Assembly: GCF_029846635.1 (NCBI RefSeq)
Contig: NZ_JARVTG010000001.1
Location: 1 to 64,000 of the forward strand
Source: Pokkaliibacter sp. MBI-7
GTDB lineage: Bacteria > Pseudomonadota > Gammaproteobacteria > Pseudomonadales > Balneatricaceae
Length of the DNA: 64,000 bases
Reading direction: 5' to 3'
Positions within the stretch are counted from its first letter, which is position 1. The number at the start of each line of letters is the position of its first letter. Positions 48,890-58,720 of the stretch are shown in pieces. A program made the position numbers and the translations under genes. The notes below the pieces were generated by a model, which saw only the letters and a program-made list of their open reading frames with translations, was not told the DNA's origin and searched no databases.

Positions 48890-49612
48890 ATGGCCATCTA
48901 CCATTTGATCCATCCCCGCTCCCATCTGTCCGGCCAGTACGGCATTGATACGCCCTGGCAGGCCGATCAGATTCGTCAGCTGCTGGCCTTTATCCAGCGC
49001 GTCCGGGATACGTTCCCGGTGCTGCCTGGCCTTGATGACGGGCTGTCTGAAGCCACCGCCATGTTGGTGTTAGAGCAGGTACTGCCCGGCTGCCGGGCGC
49101 TGACCTGTAGCCTGTCCTGTTCAACGGCAGCAGCCCGCAGGCTGGCCGTCGTCCCTGTCAATCTGGTGCAGGTGTGGTATGAGGTGGCCGCGGTCACGTC
49201 CATCACGACGCTGTATCAACTGAGCATGGCCATGGGGGTGGGTCTGTCCGATGTCAGTCATGCCCTGGCTCAGGTCTTGTTGCGACAGGCGGAGTCGGTC
49301 TACCAAGCAGATTGGGAACAGGTGATGAAGCTACGCTGGATGGCTGCCGGGTATCCGGTACAGCACGCATGGCGCTGGCACACGGTCTATTCGCAGCCGT
49401 TATCAGGTCGTCTGTTGCAGCGTACCTTGAGTGATCTGCAGCGTCTGGAGTCAGGGGTGGTCGCGACACTGGAGCCAGAGCAGGCAGGATCCGCCCCGAG
49501 AGCTCAGACCGGCACATCCGATCCCAGTGCTCTGCAGCTGGCTCTCTTTCCGACGATTCATCCATCTCCATCATCCATCCATTCGGAGGTCCATCGTGGC
49601 ACGAGGCGTTAA
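48890..49612 (+). CDS. Hypothetical protein upstream of ssb
   Basis: A 240-residue, mostly helical protein; GAGG precedes ATG 48890. Two Cys clusters (GCRALTCSLSC). The C-terminal 50 residues are disordered and overlap the ssb start by 17 bases. Position immediately before ssb is typical of small unknown genes in SPI-7/PFGI-1-type elements. No family assigned. Confidence 0.6.
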   Translation: MAIYHLIHPRSHLSGQYGIDTPWQADQIRQLLAFIQRVRDTFPVLPGLDDGLSEATAMLVLEQVLPGCRALTCSLSCSTAAARRLAVVPVNLVQVWYEVAAVTSITTLYQLSMAMGVGLSDVSHALAQVLLRQAESVYQADWEQVMKLRWMAAGYPVQHAWRWHTVYSQPLSGRLLQRTLSDLQRLESGVVATLEPEQAGSAPRAQTGTSDPSALQLALFPTIHPSPSSIHSEVHRGTRR

Positions 49613-50108
49613 CAAAGTTACCCTGATTGGCAATCTGGGCGCGGACCCCGAAGTCCGCTACATGCCCAACGGCACTGCCGTAACCAACATTACCCTGGCA
49701 ACCAGCGAAAGCTGGAAAGACAAACAGTCCGGCCAAGTACAAGAACGAACGGAGTGGCACCGTGTGGTGTTCTTCGCCCGTCTGGCTGAAGTGGTCGGTC
49801 AGTATGCACGCAAGGGCTCCAAGCTGTACGTGGAAGGCAAACTGCAGACTCGTAAGTGGCAGGACCAAAGTGGTCAGGATCGCTACACCACCGAGATCGT
49901 CGTGGACATGCGCGGCTCGATGCAGCTGCTGGACAACCGTTCCGACAACGGTCAGAGAGCAGGCCAGGGTGGAAGTGCGCCGAATGCCCCCGGTCGCCAG
50001 GGAGGAGTCCCACAGCAACCCTACCAGCAACCCGCCTCACCTGCGCCCGATTACTCCGGTTACCCACAGAACAACTTTGACGACTTTGATGATGACATTC
50101 CATTTTAG
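49596..50108 (+). CDS. ssb: Single-stranded DNA-binding protein
   Basis: A 170-residue protein. OB-fold: RGVNKVTLIGNLGADPEVRYMPNGTAVTNITLATSESW, then TEWHRVVFFARLAEVVGQYARKGSKLYVEGKLQTRKWQDQSGQDRY. A Gly/Gln/Pro-rich linker leads to the acidic tip DFDDDIPF that recruits partner proteins. The start is GTG 49596, 5 bases after CGGAGGT. Element Ssb coats the transferred strand in the recipient. Confidence 0.95.
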   Translation: MARGVNKVTLIGNLGADPEVRYMPNGTAVTNITLATSESWKDKQSGQVQERTEWHRVVFFARLAEVVGQYARKGSKLYVEGKLQTRKWQDQSGQDRYTTEIVVDMRGSMQLLDNRSDNGQRAGQGGSAPNAPGRQGGVPQQPYQQPASPAPDYSGYPQNNFDDFDDDIPF

Positions 50109-50427
50109 GCCCTCCCTGAAACAAGGGTGGGGCGCGGTGGTGCTCAGTGCTGTGTGTTGGGCCGCCGCCCTGCCTGCACTCGCCACGCCGGCAGCAGACA
50201 GTGCGGCTGTTGGGTGCCTGGCACCCGACGGCACGCGCTATCCACCGGGCAAACTCTATACCTTGAACCAGCACGAACTGGATCAGCGCAAAGCGGCGGG
50301 TGAATGGGTCTCGGATGGCGATGCCATCCTGGCCCAGTGTCAGTTTTTAGTGGATGTGACGACAAGCCAGCATCCGGTACCGGAGCAACGGCGGTATGTC
50401 TGGGTATCGTTTGAATGGGGACAGTGA
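50089..50427 (+). CDS. Hypothetical exported protein
   Basis: A 112-residue protein. A signal peptide (PSLKQGWGAVVLSAVCWAAALPALA) is followed by a small domain with two Cys (AVGCLAPDGTRYPPG and LAQCQFLV). It starts at ATG 50089 or 50092 inside the ssb C-terminus (20-base overlap). No family recognised. Confidence 0.55.
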   Translation: MMTFHFRPSLKQGWGAVVLSAVCWAAALPALATPAADSAAVGCLAPDGTRYPPGKLYTLNQHELDQRKAAGEWVSDGDAILAQCQFLVDVTTSQHPVPEQRRYVWVSFEWGQ

Positions 50428-50430
50428 GTA

Positions 50431-51059
50431 ATGACCAACGATCAGCGGAAACAGCTAAAAGAGCTTGATGAGATGGAGCGGCAGGCAGGGATCAGGCACG
50501 TGAAACGTTTAAGGCACGGCTGCTCCTGGGAGGCAGTGCCGGATGTGTTGTGACAGCGATCTATGTAGGCGTCACCGGAGGGGGATGGGTGCAATGGGCT
50601 GGGACGATGATGATCCAGCTGGTGATCCTGGGACTTATGTTGAGACTGGAAAAGCCCGCCCCCCTGAGTGTCATCCTGACGTGGAATAAGGAAGAGCGTT
50701 ATGCCGTCTGGAGGCCGTTTGCCCAGTTTAGTGAGCGCTCGCTGGATGCCCTGCCTGAGGATCGCCCTGATCTCTCACCTGAGCAACGGCGGCTGTTACT
50801 CAGTGAAGTGCATGTACCCCGCCTGTTTGCATGGTCACGGTACCCCGCCACCCTGTGCGCCGCGTTTGAACGAATCGATCCGGTGCTAGCGTCGTATACC
50901 CCGACCGAGCAGCGAATGGCTGCCTTTGTGGCATTGCAGCGGAATATTCAGGCAGCCGGCACGGATGTCAGACAACTGGCGCAGCATATCAATCGCTGGG
51001 TGAAGGCGGATCGGCAATCCATCAAGACTGCAGCAGCGGCCACTGAGAAGGCTGGCTGA
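50431..51059 (+). pseudogene. Small membrane protein, one frame break
   Basis: ATG 50431 opens a 40-codon frame (MTNDQRKQLKELDEMERQAG...) that ends at 50553, while another frame is open from before 50490 to 51059 (DQARETFKARLLLGGSAGCVVTAIYVGVTGGGW...). Adding one G to the GGG run near 50490 fuses them into a protein of about 209 residues with two transmembrane helices (LLLGGSAGCVVTAIYVGV and WAGTMMIQLVILGLML). If the break is real, translation of the second part could start at GTG 50550. Confidence 0.55.
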
Positions 51060-51138
51060 TAGGTTGGGCAAAGCAGAGAGACTGGGGCAGGTCTCAAAAA
51101 ATCCTAAACCATATCCAGTGCAATAAGTCAATACACAA

Positions 51139-51172
51139 TGAGGCAGTCTGTGGGTTGCTGCCTCAGTTTTTT
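51139..51172 (+). terminator. Terminator before the 76-bp array
   Basis: TGAGGCAG (51139-51146) pairs with CTGCCTCA (51158-51165), followed by GTTTTTT. It closes the ssb-region transcript just before the repeat array. Confidence 0.8.
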
Positions 51173-51179
51173 CTGCTAA

Positions 51180-52892
51180 GTGATTCCCTGGGAATCACTT
51201 AGCCAAATATCGGTCAGCTATAACGCACCCGGATAAGTGACCAAGGGTTAGTAAAGTGATTCCCTGGGAATCACTTAGCCAAATATCGGTCAGCTGTAAC
51301 GCACCCGGATAAGTGACCAAGGGTTAGTAAAGTGATTCCCTGGGAATCACTTAGCCAAATATCGGTCAGCTGTAACGCACCCGGATAAGTGACCAAGGGT
51401 TAGTAAAGTGATTCCCTGGGAATCACTTAGCCAAATATCGGTCAGCTGTAACGCACCCGGATAAGTGACCAAGGGTTAGTAAAGTGATTCCCTGGGAATC
51501 ACTTAGCCAAATATCGGTCAGCTGTAACGCACCCGGATAAGTGACCAAGGGTTAGTAAAGTGATTCCCTGGGAATCACTTAGCCAAATATCGGTCAGCTG
51601 TAACGCACCCGGATAAGTGACCAAGGGTTAGTAAAGTGATTCCCTGGGAATCACTTAGCCAAATATCGGTCAGCTGTAACGCACCCGGATAAGTGACCAA
51701 GGGTTAGTAAAGTGATTCCCTGGGAATCACTTAGCCAAATATCGGTCAGCTATAACGCACCCGGATAAGTGACCAAGGGTTAGTAAAGTGATTCCCTGGG
51801 AATCACTTAGCCAAATATCGGTCAGCTGTAACGCACCCGGATAAGTGACCAAGGGTTAGTAAAGTGATTCCCTGGGAATCACTTAGCCAAATATCGGTCA
51901 GCTGTAACGCACCCGGATAAGTGACCAAGGGTTAGTAAAGTGATTCCCTGGGAATCACTTAGCCAAATATCGGTCAGCTGTAACGCACCCGGATAAGTGA
52001 CCAAGGGTTAGTAAAGTGATTCCCTGGGAATCACTTAGCCAAATATCGGTCAGCTGTAACGCACCCGGATAAGTGACCAAGGGTTAGTAAAGTGATTCCC
52101 TGGGAATCACTTAGCCAAATATCGGTCAGCTGTAACGCACCCGGATAAGTGACCAAGGGTTAGTAAAGTGATTCCCTGGGAATCACTTAGCCAAATATCG
52201 GTCAGCTGTAACGCACCCGGATAAGTGACCAAGGGTTAGTAAAGTGATTCCCTGGGAATCACTTAGCCAAATATCGGTCAGCTGTAACGCACCCGGATAA
52301 GTGACCAAGGGTTAGTAAAGTGATTCCCTGGGAATCACTTAGCCAAATATCGGTCAGCTGTAACGCACCCGGATAAGTGACCAAGGGTTAGTAAAGTGAT
52401 TCCCTGGGAATCACTTAGCCAAATATCGGTCAGCTATAACGCACCCGGATAAGTGACCAAGGGTTAGTAAAGTGATTCCCTGGGAATCACTTAGCCAAAT
52501 ATCGGTCAGCTGTAACGCACCCGGATAAGTGACCAAGGGTTAGTAAAGTGATTCCCTGGGAATCACTTAGCCAAATATCGGTCAGCTGTAACGCACCCGG
52601 ATAAGTGACCAAGGGTTAGTAAAGTGATTCCCTGGGAATCACTTAGCCAAATATCGGTCAGCTGTAACGCACCCGGATAAGTGACCAAGGGTTAGTAAAG
52701 TGATTCCCTGGGAATCACTTAGCCAAATATCGGTCAGCTGTAACGCACCCGGATAAGTGACCAAGGGTTAGTAAAGTGATTCCCTGGGAATCACTTAGCC
52801 AAATATCGGTCAGCTGTAACGCACCCGGATAAGTGACCAAGGGTTAGTAAAGTGATTCCCTGGGAATCACTTAGCCAAATATCGGTCAGCTG
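51180..52892. repeat. 76-bp satellite array: 22 full copies plus a 41-bp partial
   Basis: Units start every 76 bp from 51180 to 52852. Each begins with the perfect 19-bp palindrome GTGATTCCCTGGGAATCAC and also has TCACTTA (unit 16-22) facing TAAGTGA (unit 55-61). Copies are identical except for G to A at unit position 41 in copies 1, 8 and 17. The unit length is not a multiple of three and stops occur in all frames, so it is not coding. Identical spacers rule out CRISPR. 52893-53085 holds the promoter region of the next gene. Confidence 0.97.
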
Positions 52893-53085
52893 AGGCAATG
52901 CCCTCCTCTCCCCCTCCATTTCCCTACTCTCAGCCTGTCTCTGAGGGTTTTCTGCTGAGTTGCGGGTCGTTGTTGAACACACTGCGTAGCGGCAGCCGGA
53001 CGTAGATCCGGCGCCGCTTTTCTCGATTGTTCTTGCTCATGTTTCGTTTCTATTTTCGCTTCGCCATTCAATCAGGAGTGTGTTC

Positions 53086-53988
53086 ATGTCTGATTCTGCT
53101 ATTTCCGTAACCGCCCCCCAGCTGGGGGCGCTGCGCTCGACCATCACTATCCAGCTGCATACTTTCCACGCTTGCCGGCTGTGGGAAGGCGTCAACATCA
53201 ACGACGACAACCATGCCGATGAGTCCAATGGGCGTCCGTTCAATCGCCCCGGCATGCGCGTGTTCATGTCCAATATGCACCAGACCACAGTCGCGTCAGG
53301 GATGTACGATCCCTATGCCGACAAGCACATGCTGGACATCGAGCAAGCCATCGCCAAAGCCCGTCAGACCCTGCTTGAGCAGAAACAAACCATCAGCGCG
53401 GTGTTGAGCCAGGTGCCGTCATCGATCTCCATGACGGACAACCTGTCGGTCAGTCCACGGCAGTTCCCGGTCATTAGCGCCACGCCACTGGCGTTCCAGG
53501 GCAGCTACCTGGTATCGGATTTTGACGAGCTGATCCGGTCGATATTGCTGGCCAGCCATGTGGGGCTGATCGGTAATGTGGATAAGAAGCTCTTAATCAG
53601 AGATGCAGCCCGGGTGGTCCGCAGTGTGTTTGATAAGTCTCGCCGCTATCGCTTTACCGGGCTGACCCGTGCCGACTATGTGCTTGGTGGCGCCAAGGTG
53701 CTGGCCGCCATCGAGCGCAACGGGGAGTTGCCGGCAGGTATTCTGGATGGAACCCTGCGCTCACAGTTCTCCCCTCCTCTGCCCAAGGCCCAGCTGGATG
53801 CCATGAATGAGGCGCTGGCCACGCGGGCAGGTCTGGCCGCCGGACGCCCCCCGATCAACACAGTGACTGACGCAGTATCTGCTACCGAAGCGCTGGACGA
53901 GGCGGGAGAGGAAGTGACTGGGGCAGTGATCAATGGTGCTACGAAGATGACTGGGGCAGGGGTATCTGACATCGAGGCCGAGGCGTGA
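53086..53988 (+). CDS. Integrating conjugative element protein, PFL_4669 family (TIGR03761)
   Basis: A 300-residue protein: LGALRSTITIQLHTFHACRLWEG, a central ADKHMLDIEQAIAKARQTLLEQKQ, and YLVSDFDELIRSILLASHVGLI...VRSVFDKSRRYRFTGLTRADYVLG match TIGR03761, which precedes DUF3158 and TopB in these elements. The C-terminal tail is acidic and Ala/Thr-rich. ATG 53086 lies 7 bases after AGGAG. Probable role in processing or replication of the element; mechanism unknown. Confidence 0.85.
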   Translation: MSDSAISVTAPQLGALRSTITIQLHTFHACRLWEGVNINDDNHADESNGRPFNRPGMRVFMSNMHQTTVASGMYDPYADKHMLDIEQAIAKARQTLLEQKQTISAVLSQVPSSISMTDNLSVSPRQFPVISATPLAFQGSYLVSDFDELIRSILLASHVGLIGNVDKKLLIRDAARVVRSVFDKSRRYRFTGLTRADYVLGGAKVLAAIERNGELPAGILDGTLRSQFSPPLPKAQLDAMNEALATRAGLAAGRPPINTVTDAVSATEALDEAGEEVTGAVINGATKMTGAGVSDIEAEA

Positions 53989-54476
53989 TTCGCGTCTACA
54001 CCCCCGCAAACGATGTCTCCCCAGAGCTGCTGTCACAGGCCGCAAACGTTCCCTCCCTAAAAGGCCTTTTTCCTTTTAAGGGTAAGGGGAGAATCGCGCT
54101 ATTGGGTGTGCAGGCCGAGGAGTCCCGTGAGGGGCTCCTGGTCCTGGGTCGGTATATCGTCCGGCAGTCGGAGGAGTTGAACTATGTCTGGCAGCTCGGT
54201 GCGATTCTACGACTGCAGCGGGCAGGATCTGGGGCAACTTTTCTGCGCTGGCGTTTGCCGGATCACCAAGCTGGGCAGAGTGGCGTACCGTTGTGGGCGT
54301 CGGTCATGCAAAAACAGGTCGATGCCAGCGTGCGTCGGTCACTGCTGGCTATGGAGCAGGATCGTGTGGCGTTCAATCTGCAGATGAGTATCTGCAGCAC
54401 GCTGATCCGGCAGGCTACCGATGGGCTGACGAAGATGGAGTCGGCAGAAAACGTGTGGAGTGAGGAGCGGGTATGA
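53985..54476 (+). CDS. DUF3158-family protein
   Basis: A 163-residue protein. ATFLRWRLPDHQAGQSGVPLW and SLLAMEQDRVAFNLQMSICSTLIRQATDGLTKMESAE match the FLRWR...QRiAlNMQmS...RQ pattern of DUF3158. The GTG 53985 start overlaps the previous stop by 4 bases, and its end overlaps the next gene by 4 bases. The family is a fixed neighbour of TIGR03761, Ssb and TopB. Confidence 0.85.
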   Translation: MIRVYTPANDVSPELLSQAANVPSLKGLFPFKGKGRIALLGVQAEESREGLLVLGRYIVRQSEELNYVWQLGAILRLQRAGSGATFLRWRLPDHQAGQSGVPLWASVMQKQVDASVRRSLLAMEQDRVAFNLQMSICSTLIRQATDGLTKMESAENVWSEERV

Positions 54477-55057
54477 CTGATAAAAACTCACGCGGGAGTA
54501 TATTGGATGATCTGGATCAGTTTTTTGGCACGCTGGGCGTGTTGATCGCATGTGTGATCATCTGCTGGGTCTTCATCATTCCTGGTTGGCACAGCCGGGT
54601 AGATGCAGGGCGTGTTCAGCTACATGAGGTGTCCGAGCAACTGGAGCATCATCCGCTAGTTAAACAACTCAGGGATGCAAGTGTGGTTCGCATTGAGTCA
54701 GAGTCATCGGGATTTGAACCTGGTACAACGACAGCCACTGTGACATTGCGCGATGGAGCAGAACGAGTGATCGAATTTCAAGCGTTCGCGCTATTTGATG
54801 TATTTCCGGGTGAGAGCATCACCAGTCGCACAGGCAGCGCGTTTGTCGCACGCTGCATTGCTCAGCATCTGGTCATTGATCTTCAGGAAAAGACGCCTGT
54901 CGTCACCGTCACAAAGGACTGTGGCCATTACGAGAACCGGGATACCGTACCGCCTGCAGCGATGATGTCGATAGCGAAAGTCGCAGTGGATCAGGTGCTG
55001 AACAAGATATTGCTCGGGCTGCCTCTGGTAGAGGCTCACACCCAAGTCAGCCAGTAG
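54473..55057 (+). CDS. Hypothetical single-pass membrane protein
   Basis: A 194-residue protein with one N-terminal transmembrane helix (FFGTLGVLIACVIICWVFIIPGW) and a periplasmic or cytoplasmic domain of 140 residues with a Cys pair. It overlaps the DUF3158 gene by 4 bases, so it is translated in the same operon. No family recognised. Confidence 0.6.
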   Translation: MTDKNSRGSILDDLDQFFGTLGVLIACVIICWVFIIPGWHSRVDAGRVQLHEVSEQLEHHPLVKQLRDASVVRIESESSGFEPGTTTATVTLRDGAERVIEFQAFALFDVFPGESITSRTGSAFVARCIAQHLVIDLQEKTPVVTVTKDCGHYENRDTVPPAAMMSIAKVAVDQVLNKILLGLPLVEAHTQVSQ

Positions 55058-55071
55058 CTGAGGCGGCGCCC

Positions 55072-55181
55072 GGCCCCTACGGGGCTAGCATGTCTGTGGG
55101 TGTCCTACCGAACGCCCCGTGGGGTGGCTGGGCACCGCTGGCCCCTGCGGGGCTGGCATCACGTCTGGCCACTGCGTGGCC
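55072..55181. other. Cluster of GC hairpins with three-base loops before topB
   Basis: GGCCCC-TAC-GGGGCT (55072-55086), GGCCCC-TGC-GGGGCT (55140-55154) and GGCCAC-TGC-GTGGCC (55167-55181) lie in the gene-free interval 55058-55361. Similar stems with a TGC loop occur at 41770-41784 and 58197-58214. They may be Rho-independent RNA ends, processing sites or small REP-like repeats. Confidence 0.5.
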
Positions 55182-55361
55182 GGTGGTGCGATTCGTTCCG
55201 TGTTTTCCTCCTGCCCTTCCGTTGCTTTCTGCCGCTGCTGATGAGTTGTCTGTGGCGGCATTCCTTCCTGTTCCCGTGAGGGTTCTCTGCGGTATTTGTC
55301 GCTGTCTTTTCTGATCCTGTGCCTCGTTGATATGTGATGTGCACAGGGGATGAGGTGGGGA

Positions 55362-57386
55362 ATGCAGCTGATTTTGTGTGAGAAGCCCAGTCAAGCAAAA
55401 GAGATCGCCGCACTCGTTGGCGCAAGCAAGCGCGGTGAGGGGTGTTTGCTGGGGAATGGCGTCATAGTGACCTGGTGTATAGGCCACTTACTGCGGATGG
55501 CGGAACCCGACGAGATTAACCCAAATTGGAAAGAATGGCGCCTGGAGCAGCTACCCATGATCCCGGGCGAGTGGTCCATGCGGGTGGACGCTGACAAGGC
55601 AAAGCAATTCAAAGCGATTAAGTCTCTGTTAACTCAAGCCACCTCAGTAGTGATTGCGACAGATGCGGGGCGTGAGGGGGAGATGATCGCCCGTGAGATC
55701 ATTGAGCACTGCAACTGGCGCAAAGGCCCTGTGCATCGGTTGTGGGCTTCTTCTCAAGATGAGGCTACGTTGCGCAAAGCGCTGGCATCACTGTTGCCCG
55801 GTGCCTCCAAGGAGCCCCTGTACTGGTCGGCATTGGCCCGATCACGAGCCGACTATATCGTCGGTATGAACATGACCCGCCTGTACTCGCTGCTGGCAAA
55901 GCAGCAGGGTTATCAGGGGGTGCTATCAGTCGGGCGTGTGCAGACGCCTACGCTGGCACTGGTGGTCGCGCGGGATCGGGAGATCGCCCGCTTTGTATCA
56001 AAGCCGTTTTTTGAGGTTGTGATCACGGCAGACGGAGGCCATGGCCGCACCTTTGCCGCGCAGTGGTTACCCGTGGCCCAGGTGGCAGATGAGGAGGGCC
56101 GCTGTATTAACGGCCCGATTGCGCAGCAACTGGCTGCCCGACTCCGGGGGCAGGCGGCACAGGTCGCTTCTGTGGAGGTAAAGCGAATGCGGGAGCAGCC
56201 TCCCCTGCCCTTTAGCCTGAGTGCCTTGCAGCAGATCTGTGATCGTAAATTCGGGTTCGGCGTTCAGCAGACACTGGATATCGCTCAGTCGCTGTATGAG
56301 AAACATAAAGCCACCACCTATCCACGCAGTGATTGCCGTTATCTGCCGGTGGCGATGCTTGAGGAAGTAAAACCCGTCCTGCAGGCACTGGCTCAGTCTG
56401 ATCCGTCCCTAGGGCCACTGGTGATGCAGCTGGACAGTCGGCTGCGGTCAGCTGCCTGGAATGATGAGAAGGTGAATGCCTCAGACCACCACGCCATTAT
56501 TCCGACGATGGGAGTGATTGATCTGTCAGCGATGACCGAGGACGAGCGCCGGGTGTATGAACTGATTCGTCTTCATTACCTGATGCAGTTTATGCCTGCT
56601 CACGAGTATGACCGGACTGAGGTGATGCTGGTCGCGCTGGGGCAGCAGTTTAAGGCTGTGGGCAAAGTGATCGCCGTTACCGGATGGCGGGCGCTGATGG
56701 CAAAGTCTTCTGCGGCGGAGTCTGATGAGGCTGAGGATAGCGATGCCGGTGGGCAGGAGTTGCCGCCGTTGGAGCAAGGACAAGTTTGCCCGGTCACCGA
56801 TGCCCAAGTCGTGGAGAAGAAGACCACGCCGCCCAAATTTTTTACTCAGGGAACGCTGATTGCCGCGATGAAAGGCATTGCGCGTTATGTGGCGGATCCA
56901 CGCCTGAAGGCCAAGTTGAGCGAGACGTCTGGCATCGGTACCGAAGCCACCCGGGCGGCCATTATCGAGGGGCTGATCAAACGGGGGTTTCTGTTGAGCA
57001 GTAAGCGGTCGGTCAAAACCACCGAAGCAGCACAGTCGCTGATTGATGCTCTGCCCCAGCCGCTCACTGATCCCGGGACCACGGCACTGTGGGAGCAGGC
57101 GCTGTCTGCCATTGAGCGGGGTGAGCTGACACTTGATCAGTTTGTGGCGACTCAGGCGCAATGGATCACTCATCTTGTTCATGAAGCCAAGCAGGCTGGT
57201 CGCGGGGCGTTACAGATTGCCGCTACTCCAACACAAGCCTGTCCGCTGTGTTCTGCGCCCATGCGCAAGCGCAGTGGCGCCAATGGCCCGTTTTGGGGCT
57301 GTACTCGATGGCCTGACTGTAAGGGGGTAGTCGATGGTGGCGGCAAGAAGAAGCGGGCACGCAAGAGGGTGGAGGGCACGGCATGA
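55362..57386 (+). CDS. topB: DNA topoisomerase III
   Basis: A 674-residue type IA topoisomerase. Toprim domain: LILCEKPSQAKEIAALVG ... VVIATDAGREGEMIAREII. The active-site Tyr320 is in KATTYPRSDCRYL, and SDHHAIIPT and SGIGTEATRAAIIEGL are family motifs. The C-terminus has a CxxC...C zinc ribbon (CPLCSAPMRKRSGANGPFWGC). ATG 55362 follows GAGGTGGGGA. TopB is part of the core of PFGI-1/SPI-7-type elements and decatenates replication or transfer intermediates. Confidence 0.95.
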   Translation: MQLILCEKPSQAKEIAALVGASKRGEGCLLGNGVIVTWCIGHLLRMAEPDEINPNWKEWRLEQLPMIPGEWSMRVDADKAKQFKAIKSLLTQATSVVIATDAGREGEMIAREIIEHCNWRKGPVHRLWASSQDEATLRKALASLLPGASKEPLYWSALARSRADYIVGMNMTRLYSLLAKQQGYQGVLSVGRVQTPTLALVVARDREIARFVSKPFFEVVITADGGHGRTFAAQWLPVAQVADEEGRCINGPIAQQLAARLRGQAAQVASVEVKRMREQPPLPFSLSALQQICDRKFGFGVQQTLDIAQSLYEKHKATTYPRSDCRYLPVAMLEEVKPVLQALAQSDPSLGPLVMQLDSRLRSAAWNDEKVNASDHHAIIPTMGVIDLSAMTEDERRVYELIRLHYLMQFMPAHEYDRTEVMLVALGQQFKAVGKVIAVTGWRALMAKSSAAESDEAEDSDAGGQELPPLEQGQVCPVTDAQVVEKKTTPPKFFTQGTLIAAMKGIARYVADPRLKAKLSETSGIGTEATRAAIIEGLIKRGFLLSSKRSVKTTEAAQSLIDALPQPLTDPGTTALWEQALSAIERGELTLDQFVATQAQWITHLVHEAKQAGRGALQIAATPTQACPLCSAPMRKRSGANGPFWGCTRWPDCKGVVDGGGKKKRARKRVEGTA

Positions 57387-58435
57387 CGTCATGGTTCATG
57401 GGTTGCACTGCTCACTTTTGCTGGTAATAATGGCCTTACAAAACGTTGACCGCTGACGTCCAATAGCGGCTCCCAAAGACGCAGCCTGAGTGAGAGTGCG
57501 TCGCCCCGTCGCCCGATGTGGGTTCCAGGCCAGATCAACAAACAGGGGAACGAGGTTCCCGTACCGACGACGGTCACTGCCTTCCTCTGTTTGTTTCCTC
57601 TCGCGACTTTCGTTTTTCTGCTCTTCTGATGGGCAGGCATACCACCGAAGTTTTCTGCCGTATGTGATTGATGGCAGTGCACTTCGGGGTGTGCCTCTGG
57701 CCCCATGTTGTTCAACGCTGTGCCTGCCAGCTGCTGCAGGAGCCGTTTGTGTGGGGATCCACGCCATTGATCAGGCCGCGGGCTACGATACCGGCCAGCA
57801 ATCGACAGATTGCAGTAGCCATCCTTTTCCTGTCGCTCTGTTATCCGCTGTTGTGTTTTTCTACTGCTGTTGTACGTGATTCGTTGTATCTATCCCTTCC
57901 CATGATGTGAGCGGCGGCGCTGCTGCCGCTTACCCTACCTGCTGTATCCCGTCCCGACGCTTCGTTGTGGCGCTGTGTATCGCTATGACGTCGCCCTACC
58001 TTGTTTCCCTATTTTGATTATTTTGCTTTTTTTGATGTGTTGTTGATGGGGGAAGCCCTGTCTGCGGGTTAATCCTCATCGATGAGCTGAGGGTTGGCCG
58101 ATGTGCGTTGACTTGACTTCCCTCGGTGCGGCGGAAAAAATGGCCGCACGTTATCAGTCTGTTGACTGAAACCCAGTCGCTTCACCTAAGGCGATGACTA
58201 ACCTGCGGGTTAGTGGTGATTTGCGTGGACAGTATCTCGGCTCATGGCTACGGCACGCACTGGCACTGCCAGCTGATACCACTTTCTCTTATTACGTTGT
58301 ACTGCACTACTTTGGTCCGGCCCCTCAATGGTGTGTCCGGGCACACTGTTCCGCGTTTCCGTCCGTCAGGCATGCCGTCCTGAGGGCGCTACCCTGTCGG
58401 CCTTCTGATTGGATTGACTCGACAGGTGACCTTGT
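57387..58435. other. Gene-poor interval after topB
   Basis: About 1 kb with no convincing gene. A 129-residue frame at 57490-57879 is Cys/Ser/Arg-rich with no Shine-Dalgarno and is probably chance. Visible structures are the 19-bp repeated element at 58152-58170, a hairpin ACTAACC-TGCG-GGTTAGT at 58197-58214, and CCTGTCG near 58397 that can pair with CGACAGG overlapping the ribosome site of the next gene. Confidence 0.5.
58152..58170. repeat. 19-bp repeated element, copy 2
   Basis: TATCAGTCTGTTGACTGAA, identical to 20943-20961. As there, it stands at the head of a block of leader-bearing genes and is followed by a similar ACCCCAG/ACCCAG continuation. Confidence 0.8.
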
Positions 58436-58720
58436 ATGTCTACTCAACATCGTTCTCACGCTGATGCGTCTGAACAGGCGTTTACCTTTGCTGACTGCCC
58501 CGATCTGCATCTTGCAGACGTCGCAGACTGGCTCAAAAGCTACAGTGCAGCCTGTCCTTATGACATGGATGCCGTCGCTGAAACTGTTGCCCGGCACCAA
58601 CAACGCCGCTGGGAAAGTTCCTGCTCCATGGTCGATTTATCTGTCCTGCGTCGCTCTGCGCACACGGGGCTGATGATCGCTGCTCGTTTTGCCCGAAAGA
58701 TGGCAGATCGCATTCAGTGA
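58436..58720 (+). CDS. Small hypothetical protein
   Basis: A 94-residue helical protein (FADCPDLHLADVADWLKSYSAACPYDMDAVAETVARHQQRRWESS). ATG 58436 is preceded by GACAGGTGACC. The AGG of this site can be hidden by pairing of CGACAGG with CCTGTCG 30 bases upstream, echoing the other leaders. No family recognised. Confidence 0.5.
   Translation: MSTQHRSHADASEQAFTFADCPDLHLADVADWLKSYSAACPYDMDAVAETVARHQQRRWESSCSMVDLSVLRRSAHTGLMIAARFARKMADRIQ

Noticed and set aside
51180..52892. CRISPR-like periodic array
   Set aside because: The sequence between the palindromes is identical in every unit, so there are no spacers, and no cas gene is present.
57490..57879. 129-residue open frame after topB
   Set aside because: Composition is Cys/Ser/Arg-rich, there is no Shine-Dalgarno, and opposite-strand frames of similar length exist; it looks like chance.
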